From a virus, in IMG/VR virus record IMGVR_UViG_3300047178_000142, positions 1-62,511 of that record: a DNA stretch of 62,511 nucleotides; one strand, 5' to 3'. This document shows positions 9,083 to 17,153 of this stretch, in pieces. Numbering within the stretch: the stretch's first letter is position 1; each line of letters opens with the position of its first letter. The notes under the pieces are model-generated. The model made no database searches and was not told the DNA's origin. It saw nothing but the letters and a program-made list of their open reading frames with translations. The position numbers were made by a program, and so were the translations under genes.

Positions 9083-9946
9083 ATGACCAGATTGTTCATC
9101 CTCATTGCGGCGCTGCTGGCGCTCTGCGGCGCACCCGCTTTCGCCCAGACGCAGTTTGGTCCGGTCACGCCGACCTCGGCCGCGGGCTTGCCGCGGACGG
9201 ACAAGGTCAGCACGATGCAGGGCTGCCCGACCTGCACGCACATCGGCGTGGATCAGGGCGCGCAGGCTGGCACCGGCACGGCGGCGACCGGTTGGTGGTA
9301 TCAGGGGATCGAAACCGCCGGCTCGGCTGTGACCGGCGGCGGCGTTCGGGTCATGGGATCCGACGGCGTCTACGCCAGAGACCTTCTGACCGACACGGCC
9401 GGACGCATCCTGTCCAGCGGGTATTGTGCGGCGGCTTCAACCGCCCCGTCCTATACGGCCGGCGCGAACCCGTGCTCCATGGATCTAGCCGGCGACATGC
9501 GCGTGGTCGGCGCCAATGACGGCGCGCCCGCGACAGGCGTGTCTCAGCCGAGCGGCGGGGCGGGCGCCCTGGGTTGGTTGTCGGGCATCTACAAGGCTGT
9601 GACAGGAACCTTGACGGTCATCGGGTCGGTCACCGGCAATGTGCCTTACATCGAGAGCACGACGCCATTGGGCGCCAACGCAAGCTTCAGCGGCGGCGCT
9701 CACGCTGTGCCATCCTGGGCGTCCTATTTTACCTGCAGATCCACAGCTTCGGGTGGTGGCGGCTCGCTCGCCATATCAAGTCAAGGCAACCCGATCACCA
9801 ACGACGTTTCGGTCAGTACAACGGGATCCGTCACGTCAACTATGTCGGAGCGCGTAAGTGGTACAGCGAATGTTTACTGCGTATATTTCAATGGCACGAC
9901 CGCCCAAACTTCTTTTTACCTTACCTCAAGCTTTACGGCGAACTGA
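9083..9946 (+). CDS. Secreted beta-rich protein with Sec signal peptide
   Basis: The 287-aa product begins with a textbook signal peptide: MTR, a hydrophobic core (LFILIAALLALCGAP) and a probable AFA cleavage site before QTQ. The mature part is rich in G, T, S and A with several cysteines (QGCPTCTHIG). It starts 3 nt after the accessory fibre gene. A Sec signal is unexpected in a virion component, so the protein may act in the periplasm. The 3' third is visibly less GC-rich than its surroundings, which suggests recent exchange. Confidence 0.65.
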   Translation: MTRLFILIAALLALCGAPAFAQTQFGPVTPTSAAGLPRTDKVSTMQGCPTCTHIGVDQGAQAGTGTAATGWWYQGIETAGSAVTGGGVRVMGSDGVYARDLLTDTAGRILSSGYCAAASTAPSYTAGANPCSMDLAGDMRVVGANDGAPATGVSQPSGGAGALGWLSGIYKAVTGTLTVIGSVTGNVPYIESTTPLGANASFSGGAHAVPSWASYFTCRSTASGGGGSLAISSQGNPITNDVSVSTTGSVTSTMSERVSGTANVYCVYFNGTTAQTSFYLTSSFTAN

Positions 9947-9948
9947 TC

Positions 9949-10488
9949 ATGACGAAAACTATAATCATAGCGGCCGCATTCATGATGTCGTTCGGTTGGG
10001 CGCAAGCGCAGCAAGCTAATCCGATCGGCTACGACCCTGCGCTTGCGCACCTTATTGCGCCTGACGGCACAAACATTCAGGTTCTCGACAGTACTGGTGC
10101 GTTCGACGGCGCCGCGACGGCGAGCGCCTATGCGGCTTATGTCGCCGCCAATCCACAGCCGACAAGGCCGGGACCGTCGCTGGTCACTAAGCTCGGATTC
10201 ATCCGCCTTATGACGGCGACGGAACGGGCGGCCTTCATTGTGGCGCAGGATCAGGCGACGGCCCTGACGGCGGCGCAGGAGTCCTTGTCGCCGCTGCCGG
10301 CCCAGACCCAGGCGCTCATTGGCCTAAAGGTCTTCCTGGCTGAGTATAACGCGCTTCAGCCCGGCGACACGATCAACCTGACCGATCCATCAACCGCGTC
10401 GGCCGTCAACCTGTTCCTCGCGCTCGGCATTGTGACCAGCCAGGCCCGCGTGACCGCGATCCTGGCGGGGCAGGCGCCTTCGCCATGA
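9949..10488 (+). CDS. Second secreted protein with signal peptide
   Basis: The start at 9949 is chosen because it begins a signal peptide (MTKTIIIAAAFMMSFGWAQA before QQANP) just after the preceding stop; the open frame reaches further upstream but through another gene. The mature 160-aa protein is alanine-rich and helical, with no recognised domain. It may work with the preceding secreted protein. Its stop overlaps the next start by four bases. Confidence 0.6.
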   Translation: MTKTIIIAAAFMMSFGWAQAQQANPIGYDPALAHLIAPDGTNIQVLDSTGAFDGAATASAYAAYVAANPQPTRPGPSLVTKLGFIRLMTATERAAFIVAQDQATALTAAQESLSPLPAQTQALIGLKVFLAEYNALQPGDTINLTDPSTASAVNLFLALGIVTSQARVTAILAGQAPSP

Positions 10489-10760
10489 CCCGGCCCAAGT
10501 CCGTCGCCCAATACCTGCTGAATATCGCTGTCGGCATCGACCAGCTCGGCAACGCCCTTCTTTTCGGCGACCCGCACAGTACGATCAGCGCCCGAGCCTA
10601 TGTGGCCAGCCTCAAGGGCGAGCGCTGGGGCTGCGTCCTCTGCGGTCTGCTGTCCCGCATCCAGAAAAACCACTGCGCCCTGTCCTACGCCAACCAGCTC
10701 GCCGCAGACCAAGCCGCCGTGCAAGCCGAGAGCGGCGAGATCGGGAATGCAGCGCCTTAG
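10485..10760 (+). CDS. Conserved small phage protein of lysis region
   Basis: This 91-aa protein contains the pattern GIDQLGNALLFGDPHSTISA followed by RAYVASLKG and a cysteine pair. The G-D-P-x-x-T-I-S-x-R-A pattern recurs in small proteins encoded near phage lysis genes. The biochemical role is unknown. It overlaps the preceding gene (ATGA) and precedes the holin candidate by about 48 nt. Confidence 0.65.
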   Translation: MTRPKSVAQYLLNIAVGIDQLGNALLFGDPHSTISARAYVASLKGERWGCVLCGLLSRIQKNHCALSYANQLAADQAAVQAESGEIGNAAP

Positions 10761-10808
10761 GCGATTGGCGCGCGACCTTCTTCAGTTCAGCCTTCATAGG
10801 AGCACGCC

Positions 10809-11012
10809 ATGCGCGCCTTCTTGACACCGCGCGCATTCTTGGCGTGCTCCATCGTATTTTATGTCGGTGCAACTGAGGCCGCGATTCTGGCGCTCCATAT
10901 TCCCGACGGTGTTCGCGACATCTTGCAGGTGATCGTCGGCGTCTTGATCGCCAAGTTCGGAACGGTCTACGATTATTACTTCGGCAGCTCCAAGGCGGAG
11001 GCGGTCTCTTGA
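10809..11012 (+). CDS. Putative holin (two transmembrane segments)
   Basis: The 67-aa protein has two hydrophobic segments (residues about 10-29 and 35-54) and a short polar tail with YYFGSSKAEA. The FGSS ending after the second helix is typical of small phage holins that release the endolysin. It is preceded by AGGAG and sits in a lysis cluster with 11009-11428 and the endolysin at 12038. The assignment rests on topology and context. Confidence 0.65.
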   Translation: MRAFLTPRAFLACSIVFYVGATEAAILALHIPDGVRDILQVIVGVLIAKFGTVYDYYFGSSKAEAVS

Positions 11013-11428
11013 TCCCGGTCGCAGCTGCGGCTGGCGGGGCGGCGCCCTGGTGGATGGAATATGTGAAAGGCCTGGGAGTAGCGACCGTTACCGCCGCCGG
11101 CACCGTGGCGGCCGGCTGGATCAGCAAGAGGGCGCATCCAAGAATCGTCCAGGCTGAGACGTCGGAGCGCATCGCCAATGCTTTCGACGGCCTCGTCGAT
11201 CGGCTGCAGGCGGACAACAAGCGCCTGAGCGATCGGCTCACGGAGGCGGAAACCAAATTCCAGTCGATCCGCAAGGACCTGCAAGAGCGAAACGACTTCA
11301 TCGACGCGATGCGGGCATATGGGCGGGCCACGCTGAATTATGCCGCCGATCTTGAGACGCTCGTGCTTCGACTGGGTGGCGTGTTGCCCGAGCGTCCCAA
11401 GCTTCCGGACCTGCCGGAGCCGGTTTAG
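11009..11428 (+). CDS. Membrane-anchored coiled-coil protein, spanin candidate
   Basis: The start is TTG at 11009, overlapping the holin stop (TTGA). The 139-aa product has one N-terminal hydrophobic helix (GLGVATVTAAGTVAAGWIS, residues about 20-38) followed by a long helical region with coiled-coil character (residues 50-110). Single N-terminal TM plus coiled coil in a lysis cassette fits an inner-membrane spanin, but no outer-membrane partner lipoprotein was identified next to it. Confidence 0.5.
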   Translation: MIPVAAAAGGAAPWWMEYVKGLGVATVTAAGTVAAGWISKRAHPRIVQAETSERIANAFDGLVDRLQADNKRLSDRLTEAETKFQSIRKDLQERNDFIDAMRAYGRATLNYAADLETLVLRLGGVLPERPKLPDLPEPV

Positions 11429-11946
11429 GCCGTCTTGCGGCGGGGCGTGGACGTGGTCGTCGCCGCCGCCGCAGCCTTTGAGCCAAGCCCTTGCTGCCGA
11501 GCGCGATCAGCCCGCAGCGCCGAATAGTTGGCGGCCACCATCGGGTAGTCCGAAGGCAGCGACCACTTGCGACGGTAGTCTTCCGGCGTCATGCCCAGGC
11601 TCGACAGGTGACGCTTGAGCGACTTGTACTTCTGCCCGTTCTCGAGGCTGATCAGCGCGTCGGGCGTGATCGACTTCTTGATCGGTACAGCGGGCACAAG
11701 GTCGATCTGAGGCGCCTCGTCTTCACCGGCGGCTGTCGCTTGTCCGTTGAGCGCATTGACCAGATCACCGACGAGCTTCGGCGCGTTCTCGACCGTGAGC
11801 CCGCCATTCGGGGATCCGGCGAGCGCGACGACGATAGACGCCACGCCCGTGAAGAGCAGGCCGCGATCCGCGACTGACCCGCTGATGTCAGTGAAGCCGG
11901 CCGTGGCGCCGACGGTGTTCGCTGGGATGTTTGTCTGACCGTCCAT
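11425..11946 (-). CDS. MucR/Ros-family regulator lacking zinc-finger cysteines
   Basis: Residues about 88-155 match the MucR/Ros DNA-binding domain: VPIKKSITPDALISLENGQK is followed by SLKRHLSSLGMTPEDYRRKW and LPSDYPMVAANYS. MucR proteins regulate transcription and, in Caulobacter, cell-cycle genes. In this copy the cysteine-containing CLxxG(K) segment reads SLENGQ, so the first zinc ligands are missing and only the KRHL histidine remains. The N-terminal 60 residues are unrelated in look. It is leftward in a rightward lysis block and converges on the spanin candidate with a 4-nt overlap. Zinc-independent folding or lost function are both possible. Confidence 0.8.
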   Translation of the reverse strand: MDGQTNIPANTVGATAGFTDISGSVADRGLLFTGVASIVVALAGSPNGGLTVENAPKLVGDLVNALNGQATAAGEDEAPQIDLVPAVPIKKSITPDALISLENGQKYKSLKRHLSSLGMTPEDYRRKWSLPSDYPMVAANYSALRADRARQQGLGSKAAAAATTTSTPRRKTA

Positions 11947-12037
11947 GATTTGCTGTCCATTGGAGCCCGCTTCTGGAGCGGTCTTCTAAATTACCAGCCC
12001 TGCTAGTTCAGGCTCAAGCCTCTTTGAAGGGTTTCCC

Positions 12038-12535
12038 GTGACACCTACAGGATTTATCCATTTACAGGCTGATGAGGGTTGCAACCTCAAGGCTTATCCG
12101 GACCCAGATAGCCCGCTTGCAAAACAGTTACGACTTCCAGTCAGTGAGCGAGTTGCTGGCTGGACTGCGCTCTCAGGTGCGCCCTGGACTTGCGGTTGGG
12201 GCTGTACTGGCGAAGATATCGGCCCAAATACTGTTTGGACATTGGCGACTGCGCAGGCCGAGTTAGCGAAGCGTGTTCAGCAGACGGAAGCGTCTCTGCA
12301 GTCCGCCCTGCCCTGGTTCACGAAGCTGTCGCCGGTGCGCCAGGACGTGCTCGTCGATATGGCCTTCAATTTGGGCGTTCACGGCCTGCTACAGTGGAAG
12401 ATCACCCTCGGCGCCGTCGAGCGCGGCGACTATGCGGCGGCGAAGGCCGACATCTTGAGCGACCAGTTGTGGAGACGCCAAGTCGGGGCCCGCGAACTTC
12501 GTTGCGCCAACGCTATGGGATCCGGCGTCTGGTGA
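12038..12535 (+). CDS. Endolysin, GH24 T4-type lysozyme
   Basis: The GTG start at 12038 follows a GAAGG. The 165-aa enzyme carries the muramidase pattern: Glu13, Asp22 eight residues later (DEGCNLKAYPDPD), and a Thr in WTCGWGCTG (Thr51), giving the E..D..T triad with an insertion of about 20 residues before the threonine. The helical C-terminal lobe contains VRQDVLVDMAFNLGVHGL, typical of the family. No signal peptide is present, so export depends on the holin. It hydrolyses peptidoglycan at the end of infection. Confidence 0.9.
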   Translation: MTPTGFIHLQADEGCNLKAYPDPDSPLAKQLRLPVSERVAGWTALSGAPWTCGWGCTGEDIGPNTVWTLATAQAELAKRVQQTEASLQSALPWFTKLSPVRQDVLVDMAFNLGVHGLLQWKITLGAVERGDYAAAKADILSDQLWRRQVGARELRCANAMGSGVW

Positions 12536-12806
12536 CGTCTTCCAACATCGCTGGAATACACAGCCCCGGCTGGTCCTGACGGATCGGCTGGGGTTTTTCT
12601 TTGGAAGAAGCGGAGCCTCCGCTTCGTAGCCGCTTGTTCTCGGCCAGCGCGGCGCGCACGTCAGCCAACTGCGCCTCGTAATCTTGTGGACGTGCAGTGG
12701 GCGATGCGATCCACGCGGCCCGCCTATGCGCCAGGTCAAGGCGCTCCCGCAAAGCCCTCACCTCGGCCTCAGCGGCGAGGAGGGCGGGGGAAGGGGATTG
12801 GGTCAT
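12513..12806 (-). CDS. Small coiled-coil protein, last gene of leftward operon
   Basis: The 97-aa protein is mostly a charged helix (LLAAEAEVRALRERLDLAHR and QLADVRAALAENKRLRSGG). It overlaps the upstream nuclease-like gene by ATGA and runs convergently over the endolysin 3' end. No family is recognised. The overlap with both the late terminator and the endolysin suggests a late addition to the operon end. Confidence 0.55.
   Translation of the reverse strand: MTQSPSPALLAAEAEVRALRERLDLAHRRAAWIASPTARPQDYEAQLADVRAALAENKRLRSGGSASSKEKPQPIRQDQPGLCIPAMLEDVTRRRIP
12564..12598 (+). terminator. Rho-independent terminator of the late operon
   Basis: A 13-bp stem (three G-T pairs) with a TGAC loop spans 12564-12593 and is followed directly by TTTTT. 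It lies 28 nt after the endolysin stop and marks the end of the rightward late transcript. The same bases encode the C-terminus of the leftward gene at 12513-12806. Confidence 0.85.
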
Positions 12807-13495
12807 GCAGCTTGCTCCTGATCGGCGCGGACAAAAGTGCGAGATCTAAGCGCAGCGCAGACGGCGCGTCTTATATCGCGGCCAGATAGCGCTTCGGTGA
12901 TGGCGCGGATGCTATCAAATCTGTTGGAGCGCGGGCCAATCCCAAGCGGAGAGGCTATGGTGCGCAACTCTTCAGCCCAAAGCATCTCAAGCCGGTCGGC
13001 GGGATTGAGCAACGCCGGTTGAAGCCGGGCGCGGGCGTTGTAGCCGCCCGTTTCGGACGCCCATGTATAGGTCGTGTCAAAGCCGTCCTCAGTCTCGGCG
13101 ATGACCTCCAGCCCCACAAGGCCGGGGAGGTGCTTGGGGTTCGGCACTGGCCCCCTACACCCAGGCTGGCGCGGAATATCCCGCCACTCTCCAGGTATGT
13201 GCGGGTCCTGAAGGAGGCTTACCTTCCTCGCCATGACGGGCGCGGCGCAAAGGGCATACAAATCGCAGACCCTGCGAGCGTGCGCGAATTGGCGCTCCAG
13301 CCGACCCAAAACGTCCCGCTCGGATTTGACCTCAATCCCGATCAGCATGTCCGGCGTGACGCAGGCCACGTCAATCACGCTCGGACCATACGAGCCGGTG
13401 CCGAGCTCGTGGATAACACGCCCAGATGGCCAGAGCCGGCGCAGCATGGTCTCGGCCTTGGCTCGGATTCGTTCTTCGGCTTCGGAACCAGCCAT
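12803..13495 (-). CDS. PD-(D/E)XK nuclease-like protein
   Basis: In the N-terminal 75 residues, YGPSVIDVACVTPDMLIGIE is followed by VKSERDVLGRLERQ. This gives the Asp...Glu-x-Lys arrangement (VIDVA, then IEVKSE) of restriction-endonuclease-fold proteins such as small phage nucleases and Holliday-junction-resolvase relatives. The C-terminal 150 residues are unassigned. It lies in an operon of small accessory genes with ATGA overlaps on the downstream side. Substrate and role (recombination or host DNA breakdown) are unknown. Confidence 0.65.
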   Translation of the reverse strand: MAGSEAEERIRAKAETMLRRLWPSGRVIHELGTGSYGPSVIDVACVTPDMLIGIEVKSERDVLGRLERQFAHARRVCDLYALCAAPVMARKVSLLQDPHIPGEWRDIPRQPGCRGPVPNPKHLPGLVGLEVIAETEDGFDTTYTWASETGGYNARARLQPALLNPADRLEMLWAEELRTIASPLGIGPRSNRFDSIRAITEALSGRDIRRAVCAALRSRTFVRADQEQAA

Positions 13496-13728
13496 CAGCT
13501 CACCTCCGCTTCGCCGCGTTCGGCGATGAGACGATTCCTGTCGTCAATGCGCTTGGCGACACGTCGCGCGTGAGCGGCTAGGTGGCGAAGACTGTCAGGT
13601 GTCAGGTCAATGGATCGATCAAAGCCCCCTTCAAAAATTGTCAGCCGGCCCGCTTTTTCATACTCAAAAATCAAGACATGCTTTCCGGGCGATAACACGC
13701 CTAAGACCTCCCGAACCTGATTAATCAT
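13495..13728 (-). CDS. Hypothetical early protein (77 aa)
   Basis: A short open frame with operon-type overlaps on both sides. The sequence has a beta-like N-terminal half (KHVLIFEYEKAGRLTIFEGG) and a basic helix (RHLAAHARRVAKRIDDRNRL). It is not recognised. Tight packing between two supported genes is the main support. Confidence 0.55.
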   Translation of the reverse strand: MINQVREVLGVLSPGKHVLIFEYEKAGRLTIFEGGFDRSIDLTPDSLRHLAAHARRVAKRIDDRNRLIAERGEAEVS

Positions 13729-14000
13729 GACGCGCTCCCTTCTGGCGGGGCGGGAACGGGCATCCAGTGGGTGGGGCTGACAATCTCAGGGCTGTGAAGC
13801 GTGGTCGCTTGGCCGTCGATTGTGTAGCCTTCCGCCATAACAATTTGGCGGCATGACGTAATCCAAGCGTCAAACTCTGATTGCCACCACGCTCTTTCGA
13901 GAAAGCCGGATCTGCCGAACTTGGCCGCTATAATTGGCGTCCCGTCCTTGGGTGCGCTCTCAATCGGCCTCCACTCCCTGCCCTGCCCCGCCTCGCTCAT
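13725..14000 (-). CDS. DUF551-like phage protein
   Basis: The 91-aa protein begins WRPIESAPKDGTPIIAAKFG and ends THWMPVPAPPEGSAS, the two hallmarks of the DUF551-type small phage proteins (the W-x-P-I-x-x-A-P-x-D-G start and the H-W-M-P-x-P end). Function is unknown; such proteins are common in early accessory operons. Its stop and start overlap its neighbours. Confidence 0.75.
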   Translation of the reverse strand: MSEAGQGREWRPIESAPKDGTPIIAAKFGRSGFLERAWWQSEFDAWITSCRQIVMAEGYTIDGQATTLHSPEIVSPTHWMPVPAPPEGSAS

Positions 14001-14581
14001 CGGTCGCTCCCATTGGTCGGGGCGGGGAGGGGCTTGAATCGGCCATCGTTGAACTCGTGGTCAACGCGTGCCCACAGCTTGCCGTCCTCGCCGCGGTAGA
14101 TAACGAGCTCGTCGCCCTCGGTCGGATCAACGGGACAGGCCGACTGCAGTTCGGCGTGGCCGATCACCTCGTAATCGGTCCCGCGATTGACGTGACGGTG
14201 TGTCGGATTGAACCCGCCGGTAGCGCCGCTCGTCAGAGCGAGGATGGCGTCGGCCAGATCGTAACACTGCTGCTGAACGAGGGACGGAACGCATTCGAGG
14301 ATGCGCTTTTCCCATTCGTCCTGCTTCCACTTGCCCGTAGGCTCTCGTGGTTCGCCGTTAATGGTTCCAAGCCCCGCCAGCGCCGCTAGTCGCGCCACCG
14401 CCTCCCGCAGCTCGTCTCGGCCCTTGGACGCGGGGAGAGTGGTAAGGCCGATGTAGCGCCGCACAGCGGCTTCGGCGAGGTCAGCATAAAATTCGGCCGT
14501 GGGTCCCGGCAATGTAAGGGCGAATGCCTTTTCCCTCACTTCAGCTAGCGCCGCCTCGTCCAACCCCTGCTCAGCGGTCAT
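13997..14581 (-). CDS. Protein with C-terminal DUF1653-like domain
   Basis: The 194-aa product has a helical N-terminus (LDEAALAEVREKAFAL). A C-terminal domain (about 125-190) follows, with HRHVNRGTDYEVIGHAELQS, GDELVIYRGEDGKLWARVDHEF and a closing FKPL. This matches the DUF1653 pattern: H-x-Y/V-K/R-G...YxV...H, then L-V-x-Y...LWxR...F. The biochemical role is unknown. It overlaps the upstream Ea22-like gene by 11 nt. Confidence 0.7.
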   Translation of the reverse strand: MTAEQGLDEAALAEVREKAFALTLPGPTAEFYADLAEAAVRRYIGLTTLPASKGRDELREAVARLAALAGLGTINGEPREPTGKWKQDEWEKRILECVPSLVQQQCYDLADAILALTSGATGGFNPTHRHVNRGTDYEVIGHAELQSACPVDPTEGDELVIYRGEDGKLWARVDHEFNDGRFKPLPAPTNGSDR

Positions 14582-15128
14582 CTTGCGTCTCCTTGTTGGT
14601 GGTTAGGGCGGCGAGGGCGCGGTAATGCTTCACCTGCACGATGGCCGGACGCCAAATAGACAGGTCGGCGTCGTCAGGACGGATGGTTTTGGCGGCTTCG
14701 ATGAACGGCTTAGCAGCCGCCTTCAGCGCATCCCTCTGCGCCTCTGCGGCTTCAGCGCGCTCTCGCCAGCCGTCCACGATCCCGGCGGCTTCGGACATCG
14801 CTAGGCGCACACTAGCTTCGCCTGCCTCACGCGCCCATTTGGACATTTCCACGATTGCGACGCGCGCCTTTTCCTCTGCGGCTTCGACGCGGGCGAGGAG
14901 TGCGAGGACGGTCTGGGGGTTGAAAGCGGCGATGAACGCGCCGTCCTCCAGCACCCTATCGGGCACGTCGTCGCTTCCGCGCCTAGCTTCGGCGTGAGTG
15001 TGGAACATCTCGGTGCCGATCCAAACAGCATCGTTCAGGTCGCGGTTGTCGTAGGCGTTCCAAGGTCCCGGCGTCGCCGCTTCCGCAATCGCGCGCAGAT
15101 CTGCGTCCGTCATTGTCACGTCCGTCAT
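14571..15128 (-). CDS. Ead/Ea22-like protein
   Basis: The protein opens with MTDADLRAIAEAATPGPWNA and has an AAFIAAFNPQTVLALLARVE segment. These features define the Ead/Ea22-like small phage proteins encoded in early leftward operons of lambdoid and other temperate phages. The rest is helical. The function in the family is not established. Confidence 0.75.
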   Translation of the reverse strand: MTDVTMTDADLRAIAEAATPGPWNAYDNRDLNDAVWIGTEMFHTHAEARRGSDDVPDRVLEDGAFIAAFNPQTVLALLARVEAAEEKARVAIVEMSKWAREAGEASVRLAMSEAAGIVDGWRERAEAAEAQRDALKAAAKPFIEAAKTIRPDDADLSIWRPAIVQVKHYRALAALTTNKETQDDR

Positions 15129-16351
15129 TGTCCTGCCTCCTGGGTTAGGGCGGCGCGAAGCATGTCATCAGCCAACCGAAACTCGGCCGTCCGCGGGTCG
15201 TCGTGCTTTGGCGTCTTCTTCACCCTGCCGTGGCAATCGGTGTAGTATCTGCCGACGGCAGTCATGTACCGCTCGGCCCGCCCTCGTAACGCATCCCGTT
15301 CGGCCGTAAGCCCCTTGATCCGCTCGTCTTGGGCGTTCAAGATGTGGTGTACGATGCGCGCTTGTTCAGCTTTTAGCGGCCTAACACCAGCGCGGTCGCA
15401 CGCGACGTCAATAACTTCTATCCCGGAAACCCAATCTGGGATTTGCCCGTCCTCCTCCCCGGCGACAGTCACGGGTTGTGAATCAGCCGCCGCAACCAGA
15501 GCCTCTAAGCTCATAGACCGGCGATCCTCCGCATCGACGTCGATGTAGTCTTCCTCTCCCTGCGCGCCATTGGTCGCGGGAAGAGACCGGCGATCTGCAA
15601 AGGCGGTGGGAGGCGTAAGAGCTTTCTGCACTCTCGACCGAAGTGAACTGCTAGCGCCCGCGCTGGATTGAGTGGAGACCGATCCTCCTGCTGCTCCGAC
15701 AGGCACGTCGGCCGACGTGTTGGCGGATCGGTCTCCTTGCTCGGCGGAGGGCAACCCGGATTGTCTCACCGGCTCCGTTTCGCAACTCTTTTCGGTGTCG
15801 CGCCTCACTTTATCGGCGGCGGGTTGGGCGGACGCACAGGACGCCTTAACGCCAGCGATTAGGCGCGCGACCTCCCGCACGGTAAGGCTGACGCCGTAGC
15901 CCTTGCTGAGGTGCTCCTGCGCCCATTCGGATAGCGCTGCACCCGCAAGCTCCAAATCCTCCACACATAAGCGCTCAGCATGATTGGCCGCACTGATCGG
16001 GGTTGGAGACCAGCCGGCGGGGATCGGCTTGCGCGCTTCCGTATGCAGGGCATTAAGCAAACCCCGCACAATTTCGCGACCGTGGTGAGCAAAGGACAGA
16101 TAGTGCTCTGCGTCGGCGACGACTTTAGCGACAGGTTCACCGTTCTCCCCTCCCGTGGGGGCGCGGCGGTTCCAGTCGGCGAGGGCGAACCCCGCAAGCG
16201 ATTCAATGTCAGAGCGCAAAGTTGACCCAGTTTCCTCGTTCGGGTCGTCAAGCATGTCTGGATTAGCGTCTAGCCATTGCTGCACGCCAATTGCGGTATC
16301 CCGCAAATCTTCCCCGGCCTGCGGTTGGTTGGGTTCGGGTTGGGTGGTCAT
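15125..16351 (-). CDS. Mosaic accessory early protein (408 aa)
   Basis: No single domain is recognised. The N-terminal third is helical with conserved-looking stretches (NHAERLCVEDLELAGAALSE). The middle (residues about 180-250) is low-complexity and Ser/Ala-rich, and the C-terminal part has a coiled-coil segment (AERDALRGRAERYMTAVGRY). The composition suggests fusion of an Ea22-like head and a separate C-terminal domain through a linker. Both ends overlap their neighbours by ATGA. Confidence 0.6.
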   Translation of the reverse strand: MTTQPEPNQPQAGEDLRDTAIGVQQWLDANPDMLDDPNEETGSTLRSDIESLAGFALADWNRRAPTGGENGEPVAKVVADAEHYLSFAHHGREIVRGLLNALHTEARKPIPAGWSPTPISAANHAERLCVEDLELAGAALSEWAQEHLSKGYGVSLTVREVARLIAGVKASCASAQPAADKVRRDTEKSCETEPVRQSGLPSAEQGDRSANTSADVPVGAAGGSVSTQSSAGASSSLRSRVQKALTPPTAFADRRSLPATNGAQGEEDYIDVDAEDRRSMSLEALVAAADSQPVTVAGEEDGQIPDWVSGIEVIDVACDRAGVRPLKAEQARIVHHILNAQDERIKGLTAERDALRGRAERYMTAVGRYYTDCHGRVKKTPKHDDPRTAEFRLADDMLRAALTQEAGQ

Positions 16352-16761
16352 GACGAGGGCTCCTTTTTCAAATTAGCGACAGCCCAAGCGCGCATCCGCG
16401 TCCAGCGCTGCTCGGGTGTCTCGCCGCTGTACGGGCCGCCTTCGTCGTTCTCCCATTCGATCTCTCGAACGAGCGGAACCGCTATGCCAAAAGTGGCCGC
16501 CACTGTGTCGTAATCGTCGGGATCAAGCCTCCCCATTTCGACGCCACGCTTGACGCCTACCGCGCCGATTGCACAGACAGCCCCGTCTTGATGAAGCGCG
16601 CCATCTACGAGCCGCTTGTCGGGCATGGCGTCCAAGGCGTCGATCAGCTCGCGCAGGAACGCTTGGCCGCGCTTGCCGCGAATGGTGCTGGCGACCGTTC
16701 CGCGCCAACGGATCATCATCCAATTGTCTTCGCAAACGTCGCTATATCCGGCTCGGCTCAT
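16348..16761 (-). CDS. Conserved phage protein, MSRAGYS-type
   Basis: The 137-aa sequence has a recognisable, widely distributed pattern: MSRAGYSDVCEDNW, IRWRGTVASTIRGKRGQAFL, VCAIGAVG, then EWENDE and TPEQRWTRMRAWV-type ending. Similar proteins are common in prophages of alpha- and betaproteobacteria; their role is unknown. It overlaps genes on both sides. Confidence 0.75.
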   Translation of the reverse strand: MSRAGYSDVCEDNWMMIRWRGTVASTIRGKRGQAFLRELIDALDAMPDKRLVDGALHQDGAVCAIGAVGVKRGVEMGRLDPDDYDTVAATFGIAVPLVREIEWENDEGGPYSGETPEQRWTRMRAWAVANLKKEPSS

Positions 16762-17153
16762 CCATCCCTCCCGCTTTCCGCAGTGGCAAGGGAGAGGGCG
16801 GTGCGGCAGAACGTTTCAATCGCCCGAAACTCGTTATTGATGCCGTTCGGCGCGGTCCATGCTGACCTGCGCGCTTGTTCGGCAACAGACGTTAACGCCT
16901 CGAACATCGCAGGGGCGGCGGCGATCAGGCGGCCATTTGCGGCAGTTTCCGCGAAGAACGCCTGAACCTCGGGGTAAGCCGCCTCCGATGCCGATGGCGA
17001 AACGTAAGCGAGGTTGCAAATCAACCTGCCGTGACGCGCTACAACTGGCCAGCCGACGACCGACGAAGGCTTGGCTGCGCACATCCACGGCCCCGGCGTC
17101 CAAGGCCGCCCTTCCGCCGTCGCGCCGCCTTGCGTGGTGGGTGGGGTTGTCAT
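16758..17153 (-). CDS. Small phage accessory protein (ANGRLIAAAP type)
   Basis: The protein combines WTPGPWMCAAKPSSVVGWPV at the N-terminus with ANGRLIAAAPAMFEALTSVA further on. This arrangement is found in many short phage proteins related to the Ea22 group. The C-terminus is a helix ending in a short polar tail. Function is unknown. Confidence 0.7.
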   Translation of the reverse strand: MTTPPTTQGGATAEGRPWTPGPWMCAAKPSSVVGWPVVARHGRLICNLAYVSPSASEAAYPEVQAFFAETAANGRLIAAAPAMFEALTSVAEQARRSAWTAPNGINNEFRAIETFCRTALSLATAESGRDG

